This document shows, one piece after another, positions 33,871-42,019 of a stretch of DNA of 64,000 nt; position 1 is the first letter of the stretch; each line of letters opens with the position of its first letter. Under the pieces are notes generated by a model. The model did no database searches. It was not told the origin of the DNA and saw nothing but the letters and a program-made list of their open reading frames with translations. The position numbers and the translations under genes are program-made. Origin of the DNA: JBKBKC01 sp046294265 (lineage in GTDB: Bacteria > Pseudomonadota > Alphaproteobacteria > Rhodobacterales > Rhodobacteraceae); the NCBI GenBank assembly GCA_046294265.1, contig JBKBKC010000015.1, positions 18,313 through 82,312 on the forward strand. The letters are read 5' to 3'.

Positions 33871-34022
33871 TTCCAGCGGCGGAGGCCGGGGACAAGGCTG
33901 GCCAGCAGCACCACGAGGCCGAGTGCCACGAGAGGAAATCCGGCCCAGGCCGCCGCCGCCACGGTCATCCCGCCTGCGGCGATCACGGCGAGGAGAAGGA
34001 GGGCGAAGATGCGGGGGGGCAT
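33867..34022 (-). CDS. Small membrane peptide
   Basis: 51 aa: two hydrophobic segments (about residues 5-26 and 28-46) and a basic end LRRWK. ATG 34022 has AAGGA 5 nt upstream; a start at 34043 is possible. It overlaps the DUF1638 gene by 4 nt, which argues that it is translated and coupled. No family recognised. Confidence 0.6.
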   Translation of the reverse strand: MPPRIFALLLLAVIAAGGMTVAAAAWAGFPLVALGLVVLLASLVPGLRRWK

Positions 34023-34044
34023 GGGATTCCTTGCGTCTGTCATC

Positions 34045-34090
34045 CGTCGGGTCCGCGTCGGTTTTGCGTCGGACATCCGTACCGACACGG
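34045..34090 (-). repeat. Second dispersed repeat family (GACGC-rich), copy B
   Basis: On the minus strand: CCGTGTCGG, ACGGATG, GACGCAAA, CCGACGCG, ACCCGACG, in the same order as copy A at 21523. It lies directly upstream of the small membrane peptide gene. Confidence 0.65.
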
Positions 34091-34183
34091 GGTTCGCTTG
34101 ACTAACATCAAGGTAAGGTCTGGATGCCCCGCCGCCAAGAGGCGATCCTCGCGCGGTTTGCTGGGCTGCCCCCCCCTCCCCAT

Positions 34184-34206
34184 CCCTCCCCCACGAGGGG
34201 GGAGGG
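34184..34206. repeat. C/G hairpin with ACGA loop
   Basis: CCCTCCCCC and GGGGGGAGGG flank an ACGA loop. A related C/G block with the same CCCC-ACGA-GGGG centre lies at 43708-43733. Confidence 0.5.
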
Positions 34207-34344
34207 AGGTGCCCGGTCTGATTGGGTGCATTGTGGGGGCTGTGCTGGGGCGTTTTGCGGGCGTGCCCCCTATCCCCTTTCCTGCCCCCCTGGGGAGGAG
34301 GGAGGTCCTGGTCCGGCGCGTGGATGGCCTGATGCCGCCGGGCG

Positions 34345-35049
<705 letters not shown>

Positions 35050-35177
35050 GATGTCCTCGCGCGGGGCTCTTCCCGTCATCTGCTTCAATGATCTAGCAGA
35101 CTTTCCGGTTTGCGACAGGGGGCATGTGGAAAGCGTCAGGGGTGGCGTTTGTTCGTGTCCCGTTCTATCTTTTGCAC

Positions 35178-36263
35178 ATGCAGCGGGGCAGGGGAATCCT
35201 TCCGGGACAGGGCGTGCGCGGCCGGGGGGCCTCGTCGAACGTGGCGGGCCGGTATGAGGGCACCACGCGCGAGGCGGTGGATGACGGCTGGGACATCCCG
35301 CAGGAAGAGCGCGTGCTGCGCACCGAGGTGCGGGAGGAGCGGGCACGGTCGGCGCTGAGCTACAACGCCTCGCCCGATCTGGGGTTCGACCGGGCGGTGA
35401 ACCCCTATCGCGGCTGCGAGCATGGCTGCGTCTATTGTTATGCGCGGCCCAGCCATGCGTTCCTGAACCTTTCGCCGGGGCTGGATTTCGAGACGCGGCT
35501 GATCGCGCGGCCCGGCATCGGCGCGGTGCTGGCGCGGGAGTTTTCGGCCAAGGGTTACGCGCCGAAGGTGATGGTGCTGGGGTCGAACACCGACCCCTAT
35601 CAGCCGGTTGAGGCCACCGCGCGGGTCACGCGCGAGGTGCTGGAGGTGTGCCGCGATTTCCGGCATCCGGTGGGGGTGACCACGCGCGGGTCACTGGTGG
35701 AGCGTGACATCGACATTCTGGGGCCGATGGCGGCTGAGGGGTTGGTGCGGGTGGGGATTTCGCTGACCACGCTGGATGCGGGGCTGGCGCGCAAGATGGA
35801 GCCGCGCGCGCCCTCGCCCGCGCGGCGGCTGGCGATGATCCGGCGGCTGACGGAGGCGGGGGTGCCGGTGCGGGTCATGGCCTCGCCCATGATCCCCGGC
35901 CTGACGGATCACGAGCTGGAGGCGGTGCTGGCGGCGGCGCGCGAGGCGGGGGCGGTGGCGGCCTCAACCATCCCGCTGCGCCTGCCACTGGAGGTGGCGG
36001 GGCTGTTTCGCGACTGGATCGAGGCGACCTTCCCCCACCGCGCCGCGCATGTGATGGGCCGGGTGCGCGAGCTGCACGGGGGCCGCGACTATGACGCGAC
36101 CTTTGGCGTGCGGATGCGGGGGCAGGGGATCTGGGCGGACCTCTTGCGCCAGCGGATGCGGGTGGCCTGCGCGCGGCTGGGGCTGGTGCAGCGGATGCCC
36201 GCGATGCGCTGCGACCTCTTTCGGGTGCCGGCACGGGCGGGGGATCAGCTGTCGCTGTTCTAG
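35178..36263 (+). CDS. PA0069-type radical SAM protein (SplB-like)
   Basis: 361 aa radical SAM enzyme. The [4Fe-4S] cysteines are C80, C84 and C87 in CEHGCVYC, preceded by NPYRG as in the PA0069 family. GVTTRGSLVERD and VRVMASPMIPGLTD lie in the barrel. PA0069 proteins resemble spore photoproduct lyase, but their substrate is unknown. The frame opens at 35124, with ATG 35178 as a better N-terminus; neither has a good ribosome binding site. It is divergent from the corrinoid gene. Confidence 0.88.
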   Translation: MQRGRGILPGQGVRGRGASSNVAGRYEGTTREAVDDGWDIPQEERVLRTEVREERARSALSYNASPDLGFDRAVNPYRGCEHGCVYCYARPSHAFLNLSPGLDFETRLIARPGIGAVLAREFSAKGYAPKVMVLGSNTDPYQPVEATARVTREVLEVCRDFRHPVGVTTRGSLVERDIDILGPMAAEGLVRVGISLTTLDAGLARKMEPRAPSPARRLAMIRRLTEAGVPVRVMASPMIPGLTDHELEAVLAAAREAGAVAASTIPLRLPLEVAGLFRDWIEATFPHRAAHVMGRVRELHGGRDYDATFGVRMRGQGIWADLLRQRMRVACARLGLVQRMPAMRCDLFRVPARAGDQLSLF

Positions 36264-36271
36264 GGGCATTT

Positions 36272-36287
36272 GGCGGTTGACACCGCC
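36272..36287. repeat. Short inverted repeat over the rpmG promoter
   Basis: GGCGGT and ACCGCC flank tgac, overlapping the -35 element TTGACA. It may be a coincidence of GC-rich DNA or a weak operator. Confidence 0.3.
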
Positions 36288-36304
36288 CGCCCCATGCGTA
36301 AAAC
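36277..36304 (+). promoter_or_regulatory. Probable housekeeping promoter of rpmG
   Basis: TTGACA at 36277-36282 and TAAAAC at 36299-36304 with a 16-bp spacer, about 58 bp upstream of the rpmG start. The -35 is a perfect consensus; the -10 is fair. Confidence 0.55.
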
Positions 36305-36361
36305 GCGTGTTTCAGGATTTCGACCGGGGGCAGCGGTTCCCCGGATGCAGGAGAGACGACC

Positions 36362-36529
36362 ATGGCCAAGCCGGCGACGATCAAGATCCGTCTGAACTCG
36401 ACGGCGGGGACGGGGCATTTCTACGTGACCAAGAAGAATGCCCGCACGATGACCGAAAAGATGACGGTGCGCAAATACGACCCCGTGAAGCGCGAGCATG
36501 TGGAATACAAGGAAGGCAAGATCAAGTGA
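36362..36529 (+). CDS. rpmG: 50S ribosomal protein L33
   Basis: 55 aa basic ribosomal protein, read directly from the sequence: MAKPATIKIRLNSTAGTGHF, then YVTKKNARTMTEKM and a lysine-rich end. This is the cysteine-free form typical of alphaproteobacteria. AGGAGAG lies about 8 nt upstream of ATG 36362. It has its own promoter and a strong terminator at 36555, so it is a single-gene unit. Confidence 0.96.
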   Translation: MAKPATIKIRLNSTAGTGHFYVTKKNARTMTEKMTVRKYDPVKREHVEYKEGKIK

Positions 36530-36554
36530 TCTGAGCCTTTTGGTGGATGTGAAG

Positions 36555-36583
36555 GGGCCGCTCCCGCAAGGAGCGGCCCTTTT
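36555..36583 (+). terminator. Rho-independent terminator after rpmG
   Basis: GGGCCGCTCC and GGAGCGGCCC form a perfect 10-bp stem with a CGCAA loop, followed by TTTT. It lies 26 nt after the rpmG stop. Confidence 0.92.
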
Positions 36584-36613
36584 CGTTTGGCGGAGTGGTG
36601 CTATTTCAGGGGG

Positions 36614-37129
36614 ATGGATGACACCCTGACCCTGCGCACCGCCGAGCTCCGCGATCTTGCGGCGGTGGACCTGTTGCTGGCACGGTCCTATCCGCGTCTG
36701 CTGGCGGCGGATTACCCGCCCTCTGTGATGGTGACGGCGGTGCCGCTGATCGCGCGGGCCAAGCCTGCGCTGCTGGCCTCGGGGCGGTATTTTCTGGTGG
36801 AGGACGAGATTGGCCGCGTACTGGGTGCCGGCGGGTGGAGCCTGCATTCCCCCGGTGCTGCGGGTGCAGGTGAAGGCCGGTCGGGGACGGGCCATGTGCG
36901 GCATGTCGCCACCGACCGGGATGCGCTGCGCCGGGGGATCGGAGCGGCGGTCATGGTGCGGGTCATCGAACAGGCGAGGGCTGCGGGTGTGGGCATGCTG
37001 GAGTGCCTGTCCACCCGGACGGCGGTGCCGTTCTACGCCAGCCTCGGGTTTCGGGTGCGGGGGCCTGTCACGATCACCCTTGCCCCCGGGATCGCGTTTC
37101 CGGCGGTGCGGATGGTGCGGGCGCTCTGA
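36614..37129 (+). CDS. GNAT family N-acetyltransferase
   Basis: 171 aa acetyl-CoA-dependent acyltransferase. N-terminal LRTAELRDLAAVDLLLARSY, beta-strand VRHVATDRDALRRGIGAAVM (the acetyl-CoA pyrophosphate loop), then MLECLSTRTAVPFYASLGF. ATG 36614 has AGGGGG directly upstream; TTG 36587 lies too close to the rpmG terminator. Substrate unknown. Confidence 0.88.
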   Translation: MDDTLTLRTAELRDLAAVDLLLARSYPRLLAADYPPSVMVTAVPLIARAKPALLASGRYFLVEDEIGRVLGAGGWSLHSPGAAGAGEGRSGTGHVRHVATDRDALRRGIGAAVMVRVIEQARAAGVGMLECLSTRTAVPFYASLGFRVRGPVTITLAPGIAFPAVRMVRAL

Positions 37130-37145
37130 CCGCCGCCATGCAGAA

Positions 37146-37167
37146 GGGCCGGTCTTGCGACCGGCCC
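37146..37167 (-). terminator. Hairpin between the GNAT and Bax-inhibitor genes
   Basis: GGGCCGGTC and GACCGGCCC form a 9-bp stem with a TTGC loop between the convergent genes. On the minus strand it is followed by TTCT, so it may terminate the Bax-inhibitor gene, perhaps in both directions. Confidence 0.6.
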
Positions 37168-37192
37168 CCAGCGTTGTGGCATGTGCCTCGCG

Positions 37193-37918
37193 TTACTCGC
37201 GGTTGCCCATGAATTGCAGCAGGAACATGAACATGTTGATGAAGTCGAGGTAGAGACGCAGCGCGCCCATGATCGCCGACTTACCCAACCATTCCTGATC
37301 GGCATGCATCGCATGCTCAAGATACTCGTTCTTGATCGACTGCGTGTCGTAGGCGGTCAGACCCGCGAAGATCAGGATGCCGATCAGCGAAATCGCGAAC
37401 TGGAGCGCCGAAGAGCCGATGAAGATGTTGACGATGGACGCCACGATCAGGCCGATCAGGCCCATGAGCAGGAAGGTGCCCATGCCCGACAGGTCTTTCT
37501 TCGTGGTGTAGCCATAAAGGCTCAGACCCGCGAAGGCGATGGCGGTGGCAAAGAAGGTCTGCGCGATCGAGATGCCGGTGTAGATGGCGAAGATATAGCT
37601 GATCGACAGCCCCATCAGTGCCGCGAACGTGTAAAAGAACAGCTGTGCGGCGGCTGCCGACAGCCGGTTGATCAGCGCGCCGAACGCGAAGACCATGATC
37701 AGCGGCGCGAACATCACCAGCCATTTCAGCGGCGTGCCGAAGATCGCGGCAAGCATGGCATCGTTCGTGCCGACAGCCCAGGCGACACCGCCAGTGAGGA
37801 CCATCCCCACCGACATGAGGCCATAGACCTTGTTCATATGGGCGCGCAGGCCTTCGTCGATCTGCGCGGTGCGGGCGCCGGTCGCGGTGGCGGCGCGCAT
37901 GGTTTGGAATTGAGCCAT
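37193..37918 (-). CDS. Bax inhibitor-1 (UPF0005/YbhL) family membrane protein
   Basis: 241 aa with seven hydrophobic segments after a short cytoplasmic N-terminus. The BI-1 pattern includes YGLMSVGMVLTGGVAWAVG, the central SISYIFAIYTGISIAQTFF and the C-terminal ALRLYLDFINMFMFLLQFMG. Family members are pH-sensitive calcium leak channels or membrane-quality factors; the bacterial role is not settled. ATG 37918 has GGAGGG 5 nt upstream. Confidence 0.93.
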   Translation of the reverse strand: MAQFQTMRAATATGARTAQIDEGLRAHMNKVYGLMSVGMVLTGGVAWAVGTNDAMLAAIFGTPLKWLVMFAPLIMVFAFGALINRLSAAAAQLFFYTFAALMGLSISYIFAIYTGISIAQTFFATAIAFAGLSLYGYTTKKDLSGMGTFLLMGLIGLIVASIVNIFIGSSALQFAISLIGILIFAGLTAYDTQSIKNEYLEHAMHADQEWLGKSAIMGALRLYLDFINMFMFLLQFMGNRE

Positions 37919-37976
37919 GTGGTCCCTCCGGTTAAACGTTCAGGACGGCGCGGGGGGCGCACACCCTTCGTGCAGT

Positions 37977-38005
37977 CATATTGGCAGGAAGGGCAGTCAT
38001 TTCAA
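37977..38005 (-). promoter_or_regulatory. Candidate promoter of the Bax-inhibitor gene
   Basis: On the minus strand TTGAAA (38005-38000) and AATATG (37982-37977) are separated by 17 bp, about 60 bp before the start codon. The preceding CTTG recalls heat-shock sigma promoters, but the -10 match is weak. Confidence 0.35.
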
Positions 38006-38043
38006 GCCAAACCGGCCGAAAAGGTGACTGAAACGCGAATGAT

Positions 38044-38271
38044 TTACCGGTCCCGCGCGGACCCGCGCCAATGATCGGGCACATCCCAGAGCGCACGGCG
38101 CGATTCCGCCTCGGCCTCGGCGCGCGACAGGCCGATGTCGCGCAGGATATGGTCGTCCAGCGCGGCCAGACGGGCGCGGCTGCGGCGCAGGATAAGGGCG
38201 GCGAACAGGCGGCGCAGCAGGCCGGACGGGGTGGCGGCGCGGGGCAGGGCAAGGCGGCGTGTGGTGGGCAT
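38044..38271 (-). CDS. DUF1127 small basic protein
   Basis: 75 aa, arginine-rich, ending with the DUF1127 motif LAALDDHILRDIGLSRAEAE (about residues 37-56). DUF1127 proteins are small RNA-binding or stress-linked proteins of alphaproteobacteria that affect phosphate and RNA metabolism. ATG 38271 has AGGAGG a few bases upstream, which excludes the longer frame to 38385. It is divergent from the LysR gene, with a 125-bp shared control region. Confidence 0.88.
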   Translation of the reverse strand: MPTTRRLALPRAATPSGLLRRLFAALILRRSRARLAALDDHILRDIGLSRAEAEAESRRALWDVPDHWRGSARDR

Positions 38272-38396
38272 CGGGTCCTCCTGAATGACAGATCGTGATG
38301 ATGGCTGCGGTATTGATCGGATGTGTTGATAGATGCGCCCTGTTGTGCCACAATGGAAACGAATGATTGTGACGCCATCCATCACAGGAGATGATG

Positions 38397-39269
38397 ATGC
38401 CCCGCACCATGGACCTGACCGCCCTGCGCAGCTTTGTCGCCGTTGCCGAGGCGGGCGGCGTGACGCGGGCGGCGGGGTTTCTGAACCTCACGCAGTCGGC
38501 GGTGTCGATGCAGCTCAAACGGCTGGAGGAAAGCCTGGGCCAGCCCTTGTTCCTGCGTGCCGCGCGCGGCATGGCGCTGACGCCGGAGGGTGAGCAGCTT
38601 TTGTCCTACGCGCGGCGCATGGTGGCGCTGAACGACGAGGCGATGCTGCGCATGACCTGCTCCAGCTACGAGGGCGAGATCCGGCTGGGTGTGCCCAGTG
38701 ACATCGTGTTCCCCGCCATCCCGGCCATCCTGAAGGGCATGGCGGGGGCCTTTCCCCGGGTGCGGATCAATCTGGTGTCGTCCTTTACGCTGGAACTGAA
38801 GGACAGCTTCGCGCGGGGCGTGCATGATGCGATCCTGACGACCGAGCATGCGCCGGATGCCGGGGGCGAGATTGTCGCGCGCAAGAACATGCTTTGGGTG
38901 GGCGCGGCGGGCGGGCGGGCATGGCAGCGCCCGCCGCTGCGGCTGGGCTTTTCGGAAACCTGCATCTTTCGCCAGGTGGCGCAGGGCGCGCTGGAGCGGG
39001 CGGGGCTGTCCTGGGAGATGGCGTTCGACGGCAATTCCGAGCAGGCGATCGAGGCGGCGGTGGCCGCAGACCTTGCCGTGACCGCGCGGATGGAGGGCGT
39101 GCTGCCCGCAGGCACCGAAGCCATCGATTGCCGGGGCGCGCTGCCGCCGCTGGGTCAGCTTGCGGTCTGCCTTTATGCGGCGCCCACGCTTGTGGGACCG
39201 GCCGCCGCACATCTGCTGGACGCGATGCGCAGCGCCTATGCGGCGCGGGCCGAGATGGCGGCGGCGTAA
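38397..39269 (+). CDS. LysR family transcriptional regulator
   Basis: 290 aa. N-terminal winged HTH (about residues 5-64: LTALRSFVAVAEAGGVTRAA, LNLTQSAVSMQLKRLEESLG), then the periplasmic-binding-like effector domain from about 90. Three ATGs stand in tandem; 38397 is 6 nt after GGAG and is chosen over 38391 and 38394. LysR regulators usually control a divergent gene, here the DUF1127 gene; the convergent quinone oxidoreductase is another candidate. Effector unknown. Confidence 0.9.
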   Translation: MPRTMDLTALRSFVAVAEAGGVTRAAGFLNLTQSAVSMQLKRLEESLGQPLFLRAARGMALTPEGEQLLSYARRMVALNDEAMLRMTCSSYEGEIRLGVPSDIVFPAIPAILKGMAGAFPRVRINLVSSFTLELKDSFARGVHDAILTTEHAPDAGGEIVARKNMLWVGAAGGRAWQRPPLRLGFSETCIFRQVAQGALERAGLSWEMAFDGNSEQAIEAAVAADLAVTARMEGVLPAGTEAIDCRGALPPLGQLAVCLYAAPTLVGPAAAHLLDAMRSAYAARAEMAAA

Positions 39270-39272
39270 CGC

Positions 39273-40235
39273 TCAGTCCATCGTCACCACGACCTTGCCG
39301 GTTGCGCGGCGGTCGCGCAGCAGGGTCAGCGCCTCGGTCGCGCGGTCCAGGGGCAGGGTGTGGCTGATATGGGGATGCAGGTGGCCACGGCCATACCACT
39401 CGAGCAGGGTCATCAGGCTGTGCGCCAGCACATGCGGGGCAAAGCGCAGGTAGCCGCCCCAATACAAACCGGTCACCGTCAGGTTCTTGACCAGCAGGAT
39501 GTTCGCGGGCACCTGTGGCACCTTCCCGCTGGCAAAGCCGATGGCGAGCATCCGCCCCTCGGGCCGCATCGCGCGGAGTGCGGCGTCAAAGGCCGGGCCG
39601 CCCACGGCGTCATAGCAGACATCCACGCCCCCCAGATCGCGCAGGCGGTCGCGCAGGTCTGGCGCGTCGCTGTCGATCAGGTGATCGGCCCCGGCGGCGC
39701 GCGCCACCTCCAGCCGGTCGGGGCCGCGGGCGGAGGCGATCACCCGGGCCCCCATCCGCTTTCCGATCTCCACGGCCGTCAGGCCCACCCCGCCCGCGGC
39801 CCCGAGCACCAGAAGCGTTTCCTGCGGTTGCAGGCGCGCGCGATGGGAAAGCGCCAGATGCGAGGTGCCGTAGGCGATCTGGAAGGCGGCCGCATCGGCC
39901 CAGGGCATCGCATCGGGAATGGGCAGGCAGCGGTCGGCGGGGAACACCCCGGCCTCGGCCAGCCCGCCCTGGCCGGAAAACACCGCGACCCGGGTGCCCG
40001 GGGCGGGGCCGGTGGTGCCGGGGCCAAGCGACGTGACCTCGCCCGCCAGTTCAAGGCCCATGGTGAAGGGGGTTGCGGGCGTGTCCTGATACGTGCCGTC
40101 AAGCATCAGCAGATCGGCGAAGTTCAGGCCGCAGGCCCGGATGCGCAGCGCCACCTCACCGGGGCCGGGCGAGGGGGCCGGGATGTCTGACAGGCGCGGG
40201 GACTGGCCGGGGCCGTCGCAGATCAGGGCACGCAT
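39273..40235 (-). CDS. Quinone oxidoreductase-like zinc-free MDR protein
   Basis: 320 aa, NADPH:quinone oxidoreductase branch of the medium-chain dehydrogenases. GroES-like N-terminus with CGLNFADLLMLDGTYQ, then the Rossmann loop GAAGGVG at 145-151. The zinc ligands of alcohol dehydrogenases are absent, as expected. It probably reduces quinones or enones, or acts on acyl-CoA side products. Convergent with lysR, 3 nt apart. Confidence 0.9.
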   Translation of the reverse strand: MRALICDGPGQSPRLSDIPAPSPGPGEVALRIRACGLNFADLLMLDGTYQDTPATPFTMGLELAGEVTSLGPGTTGPAPGTRVAVFSGQGGLAEAGVFPADRCLPIPDAMPWADAAAFQIAYGTSHLALSHRARLQPQETLLVLGAAGGVGLTAVEIGKRMGARVIASARGPDRLEVARAAGADHLIDSDAPDLRDRLRDLGGVDVCYDAVGGPAFDAALRAMRPEGRMLAIGFASGKVPQVPANILLVKNLTVTGLYWGGYLRFAPHVLAHSLMTLLEWYGRGHLHPHISHTLPLDRATEALTLLRDRRATGKVVVTMD

Positions 40236-40333
40236 CGGGATCCTTTCACAGCCATTGCGGAGGCAGGCTGCCAGTCCTCGCGCCCTTGTTCAAGGGCTGA
40301 GCGACCGGGCGGACCCCGAGGGAAGTTGCAGAG

Positions 40334-40352
40334 TGCAAAGCATATCTTTGCA
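40334..40352. promoter_or_regulatory. Perfect inverted repeat TGCAAAG-N5-CTTTGCA
   Basis: A 7-bp perfect inverted repeat around catat, followed by AATGCAC and CTTGCAA half-site-like motifs within 30 bp. It is about 98 bp upstream of the quinone oxidoreductase start and 238 bp upstream of the XRE gene. Regulators of fatty-acid or propionate metabolism bind TTTGCAAA-like sites, so it may bind such a regulator (inference). Confidence 0.5.
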
Positions 40353-40533
40353 AAATGCACATCATCTTGCAACACATCTCAGGCGCGAGTCGGGGTATGG
40401 CGAGGCACTCGTGTGCGCGACTTTTGCTATCTGCGCGTGTTCTGTTGCTCGTCTGTATAATTGGACATATCGAAAAAGACAGGTTTTGGCCCCGCGTCAG
40501 ATTTTCTGTGGAAAAGTTGACGTGGCCGTGGCG

Positions 40534-40550
40534 TTGGCATGAAACTTGCT
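40534..40550 (+). promoter_or_regulatory. Sigma-54-like promoter of the XRE regulator gene
   Basis: TTGGCATGAAACTTGCT fits the -24/-12 consensus, with GG (40536-40537) and GC (40548-40549) separated by exactly 10 bp; only one position of the extended consensus differs. Transcription would begin near 40560, about 30 nt before the gene. A TTGACG at 40517 could be an alternative -35, but no matching -10 is present. Confidence 0.5.
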
Positions 40551-40590
40551 TGTAAGGGATCAGGATAACCAGTCCCTCAAGGAGTAAAGA

Positions 40591-40950
40591 ATGAAGCACC
40601 CGGTCGATGCCCATGTCGGCAAGCGTGTACGCCACCGTCGCTGGATGGTGGGCATGACGCAACAGCAACTGGCCGACAAGGTCGGGATCAAGTTCCAGCA
40701 GATCCAGAAGTATGAGACCGGGATGAACCGCGTCTCGGCCTCGCGTCTGTGGGATATCGCCGAGGCGCTCGGGGTGCCCGTCGCATTCTTCTTCGAGGGG
40801 CTGGGCGCAAGCCAGCAGGCCGAGAGGATCGAGGGCGACATGCTGGCCGACAAGGAGGCGCTGGAACTGGTGCGGTCCTACTATGCCATCCCCGAGGCGC
40901 AGCGCCGCCGCCTGTTCGATCTGGCCCGCGTCCTGTCCGACGCGGCCTGA
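40591..40950 (+). CDS. XRE family helix-turn-helix transcriptional regulator
   Basis: 119 aa. HTH of the Cro/C1 type at about residues 9-63 (VRHRRWMVGMTQQQLADKVG, then IKFQQIQKYETGMNRVSASR). The C-terminal helix region LVRSYYAIPEAQRRRLFDLA is common to a widespread alphaproteobacterial group. AAGGAG is well placed before ATG 40591. A hairpin follows the gene. Targets unknown. Confidence 0.9.
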   Translation: MKHPVDAHVGKRVRHRRWMVGMTQQQLADKVGIKFQQIQKYETGMNRVSASRLWDIAEALGVPVAFFFEGLGASQQAERIEGDMLADKEALELVRSYYAIPEAQRRRLFDLARVLSDAA

Positions 40951-40974
40951 AGCCACGCCTGCGGATTGACCTGC

Positions 40975-41003
40975 CCGCCCCTGCGCTGCTAGCGCGGGGG
41001 CGG
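40975..41003 (+). terminator. Hairpin after the XRE gene
   Basis: CCGCCCCTGCGC and GCGCGGGGGCGG form a 12-bp stem with one G-T pair and a TGCTA loop, ending 53 nt after the stop; a short GTTTC follows. Probably a weak terminator. Confidence 0.5.
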
Positions 41004-41029
41004 CGGTGTTTCTGGGGGGCCCGAGCGGC

Positions 41030-41833
41030 ATGTCGGACAGAATGCGGGCGGATGCGGAAGAGCTGATGGCGGTCGCCGCCGAGATGGCAGAGGCCGCGCG
41101 GGTGGCTACGCTGCGGCATTTCCGAGCGGCGGGCCTGACCGCCGACACCAAGGAAGATGACAGGTTCGACCCCGTGACGGTGGCCGACCGCGAGAGCGAG
41201 ACGGCGATGCGCGGCGTCCTGGCGCGGCGGCGGCCGCAGGATGGGGTGTTGGGCGAGGAGTTCGCCGCTCTTGCGGGAACGAGCGGGTTGACCTGGGCGC
41301 TCGACCCCATCGACGGCACGCGCAGCTATCTGGCAGGCACCCCCACCTGGGGCGTGCTGATCGCGGTCTGCGATGCGCAGGGCCCGCTTTATGGCGTGAT
41401 CGACCAGCCCTATGTCGGCGAGCGGTTCGAGGGCGGGTTTGGCCGGGCCGGGGTGACGGGGCCGCAGGGGCCGCGGACGCTGCGCTGTCGGGGGCCGCGG
41501 GCGTTGGGGCAGGCAATCCTCTTGTCCACCTTTCCCGAGGTCGGCTCGCCGGCCGAAGGTGCCGCGTTCCGCAGGGTGGCAGAGCGGGCGCGGCTGGTGC
41601 GCTATGGCACGGATTGCTATGGCTATGCGCTGGTGGCGGCGGGGCAGGTCGATCTGGTGATCGAGGCGGGGCTGCAGGAATATGACGTGGCGGCCCCGAT
41701 TGCGGTGGTCGAGGCGGCGGGGGGCATCGTGACCGATTGGCAGGGGCGGCCCTGCCACCGGGGGGGGCAGGTGCTGGCGGCCGCGAATGCCGCGATCCAT
41801 GCCGAGGCGATGGCGCTTTTGGCGGGCGGGTAG
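41030..41833 (+). CDS. hisN: Inositol-monophosphatase-fold phosphatase, HisN-type histidinol-phosphatase
   Basis: 267 aa magnesium-dependent phosphatase. Metal ligands lie in GEE (75-77) and DPIDGT (92-97), with the second aspartate in EYDVAAPIAVVEAAGG. The sequence around DPIDGTRSYLAGTPTWGVLI and the size match HisN, the histidinol-phosphate phosphatase of bacteria that lack the HisB type, though other IMP-family substrates cannot be excluded. ATG 41030 gives the normal start. A dispersed repeat copy follows. Confidence 0.85.
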   Translation: MSDRMRADAEELMAVAAEMAEAARVATLRHFRAAGLTADTKEDDRFDPVTVADRESETAMRGVLARRRPQDGVLGEEFAALAGTSGLTWALDPIDGTRSYLAGTPTWGVLIAVCDAQGPLYGVIDQPYVGERFEGGFGRAGVTGPQGPRTLRCRGPRALGQAILLSTFPEVGSPAEGAAFRRVAERARLVRYGTDCYGYALVAAGQVDLVIEAGLQEYDVAAPIAVVEAAGGIVTDWQGRPCHRGGQVLAAANAAIHAEAMALLAGG

Positions 41834-41896
41834 GGGGGCGCTGCCCCCACGGCCCGTCGGGCCGCACCCCCGGGATATTTTCGGACAGAAGAAACG
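41833..41896 (+). repeat. Composite dispersed repeat, copy 6
   Basis: GGGGGGCGCTGCCCCC hairpin, GGCCCGTCGGGCC hairpin, CACCCCCGGG, core ATATTTTCGG and ACAGAAGAAACGG. It starts at the hisN stop codon. Confidence 0.8.
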
Positions 41897-42019
41897 GAGA
41901 TTGCGGGGCTGTGGCGCCCGGTTATGATGGCGTTCGCGCGGTCCGAGTCCTTCTCCCCTTCTGTCGCCGCGTCCGGGTCCGGTCCACCGAAGGGGGTGGT
42001 TTGGAAGGGCCTTTTCGAC

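Larger units (their letters stand above)
34023..34344. other. Intergenic region between the small membrane peptide and the corrinoid protein
   Basis: 322 bp with no supported gene. It holds copy B of the GACGC repeat (34045-34090), and a C/G-rich hairpin CCCTCCCCC-ACGA-GGGGG (34184-34206). More C-rich and G-rich blocks follow at 34260-34310. The hairpin could terminate the corrinoid gene, transcribed from the right, but no T-tract is present. Confidence 0.5.
40236..40590. other. Intergenic region upstream of the XRE regulator
   Basis: 355 bp without a supported gene and notably less GC-rich than its surroundings. It holds an inverted repeat at 40334-40352, a further TTGCA motif near 40368, and a sigma-54-like promoter at 40534-40550. 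This looks like a control region shared by the two divergent genes. Confidence 0.55.

Noticed and set aside
35050..35177. Cobalamin riboswitch upstream of the corrinoid protein gene
   Set aside because: No B12-box-like sequence and too little space between the divergent genes.
41834..42019. Purine riboswitch upstream of 8-oxoguanine deaminase
   Set aside because: The region is largely the dispersed repeat; no purine-riboswitch three-way junction motifs seen.
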